Of a stretch of 6,944 nt of DNA, positions 5,974-6,944 are shown piece after piece. A program made the position numbers and the translations under genes. How positions within the stretch are numbered: the first letter of the stretch is position 1; each line of letters starts with the position of its first letter. The DNA lies in NCBI GenBank assembly GCA_002451175.1, contig DKBI01000034.1:3911-10854 (forward strand), given 5' to 3'. The DNA comes from Betaproteobacteria bacterium UBA6904 (GTDB lineage Bacteria > Pseudomonadota > Gammaproteobacteria > Burkholderiales > SG8-39). The notes beneath the pieces are model-generated. The model worked only from the letters and a program-made list of their open reading frames with translations, did no database searches and had not been told where the DNA came from.

Positions 5974-6944
5974 ATGCAGCTCCGTTTCGGACTGGAATTC
6001 AAGGACCTCTACGGTCGCGCGGGACTCGCGCGGCTCGACGACGCTTTCTGCGCATCGGTCGCCGAAACCGATCCCGGCCTCGCGCAGCGGCTGAGCGCCG
6101 CGCGCGCCGCGCCCGAGACGCTCGCCGCCAAGGCCGAGTCGGAGCTGCTGATCGCGCTCGCCGCACCGCTCGAGGACTTCATCGCCCGGCTGTTCGGCAT
6201 CGAAGCCGAGGCCCAGGCGCTTGGCGCGCGCCACCACAACTTCGCCCCCCTGTACGCCGTCAAGCGCCAGTTCGTGCAGCGCCGCGCGCTCGGCAAGGTG
6301 AAGCCCGAGGAGGCCGCGCGGCTCGACGCTGCCGCCGCGGAGCGCGAATTGCGCGCGCTGTTCGGCGGGGCGTTCACGGAACTCGCGTTCGCGCGCCACG
6401 TCGCCGAGTGGCAGAAGGACGAGGCCGGCCATGCGGCGTCGCTCGAGCTGGCCGCGCGCTACGCCGCCTGGGCCGTGACGACGCCCGAGGGGCAGGCCAA
6501 GCACCGCCACGGCATCCTGTTCAAGGTGCCGCGCAAGTTGGACGTGCAGCGGCTGGTGCCGCTGCGCACCGACGGCTCCCGCGGCTATGCGCGCCACACC
6601 GTGGATCATCTGCGCCGGCGCGAGGGGTTCGCGCTGACCGACGGCGGGACGGACCTCGTCGGCGCGCTCGACGAGGCGAACTACTGCATCTGGTGCCACG
6701 CGCAGGGCAAGGACTCCTGCTCGAAGGGACTGCGCGACAAGCCGCCCGCCCCCGGCGAAGCCGCGGGCGCCTACCGGAAATCTCCGCTCGGCGTCACCCT
6801 CGCAGGCTGTCCGCTGGAAGAGAAGATCTCGGAGTTCCACCTCGTCAAGACGCGCGGCCTCGCCGTCGCCGCGCTGGCGATGATCGTCGTCGACAATCCG
6901 ATGCTCGCCGCGACCGGGCACCGCATCTGCAACGACTGCATGAA
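5974..6944 (+). CDS. Large Fe-S/FAD-type pyridine-nucleotide oxidoreductase, N-terminal part (cut by window edge)
   Basis: The open frame runs 323 codons from ATG 5974 to the right edge without a stop. The start MQLRFGLEFKDLYGRAGLARLD matches, from memory, the N-terminus of a proteobacterial family of roughly 1100-1200 residues. That family is annotated as FAD-dependent or pyridine nucleotide-disulfide oxidoreductase, related to the small subunit of glutamate synthase. Residues 1-200 are a helical region without a motif I can name (ARHHNFAPLYAVKRQFVQRR; HRHGILFKVPRKLD). From 236 on it is cysteine-rich: NYCIWCHAQGKDSCSKGLRD gives Cys238, 241 and 249. TLAGCPLEEKISEFH gives Cys279, and HRICNDCM gives Cys319 and 322. 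These resemble ferredoxin-like ligands; the FAD and NAD(P) domains would lie beyond the edge. No Shine-Dalgarno precedes the ATG. The function is unproven. It is transcribed away from the SDR gene and could share control with it. Confidence 0.72.
   Translation, partial: MQLRFGLEFKDLYGRAGLARLDDAFCASVAETDPGLAQRLSAARAAPETLAAKAESELLIALAAPLEDFIARLFGIEAEAQALGARHHNFAPLYAVKRQFVQRRALGKVKPEEAARLDAAAAERELRALFGGAFTELAFARHVAEWQKDEAGHAASLELAARYAAWAVTTPEGQAKHRHGILFKVPRKLDVQRLVPLRTDGSRGYARHTVDHLRRREGFALTDGGTDLVGALDEANYCIWCHAQGKDSCSKGLRDKPPAPGEAAGAYRKSPLGVTLAGCPLEEKISEFHLVKTRGLAVAALAMIVVDNPMLAATGHRICNDCM

Noticed and set aside
5944..6921. 325-codon minus-strand open frame opposite the large oxidoreductase
   Set aside because: The plus-strand frame has ordered cysteine motifs and a recognisable family start; this translation is Arg/Gly/Glu-rich with no domain.

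Overview
This window is a GC-rich, densely coding piece of a bacterial chromosome that looks betaproteobacterial. The evidence is the gene order yciO - M50 protease - trpS - scpA - scpB - rluB, a long (about 400-residue) tryptophanyl-tRNA synthetase of the kind I associate with Burkholderiales and relatives, and an RluB N-terminus of proteobacterial type. I cannot name a genus. No tRNA, rRNA, CRISPR, insertion sequence, phage gene or attachment site is visible.

Layout: eight genes run on the minus strand from about 5914 down to the left edge. In transcription order they are a short-chain dehydrogenase (SDR), an alpha/beta hydrolase, a YciO-type protein, a site-2-protease-like M50 membrane metalloprotease, trpS, scpA, scpB and the start of rluB, which is cut by the window edge. 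Junctions are extremely tight: stop/start overlaps of 4 nt, gaps of 2, 4 and 29 nt, and longer overlaps at scpA/scpB and scpB/rluB. This suggests one transcript with translational coupling. A 59-nt AT-rich gap then separates the SDR from a divergent plus-strand gene. That gene encodes the N-terminal 323 residues of a large cysteine-rich oxidoreductase and runs off the right edge.

Together the minus-strand genes are mostly housekeeping. TrpRS charges tRNA-Trp, RluB modifies 23S rRNA, and ScpA and ScpB are the non-SMC subunits of the chromosome condensin. YciO is a paralogue of the tRNA threonylcarbamoylation enzyme TsaC/Sua5. The leading SDR and hydrolase look like a metabolic pair (probably acyl-CoA or fatty/branched-chain metabolism) placed at the head of the housekeeping cluster.

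I see no convincing new defence or mobile system. The points most worth a second look are a four-cysteine motif in TrpRS that nearly matches the iron-sulfur site of Thermotoga TrpRS, an out-of-frame overlap in which the tails of scpB and rluB share DNA, and the functionally undefined large oxidoreductase at the right edge. Stretches over 300 bases without a gene: none.
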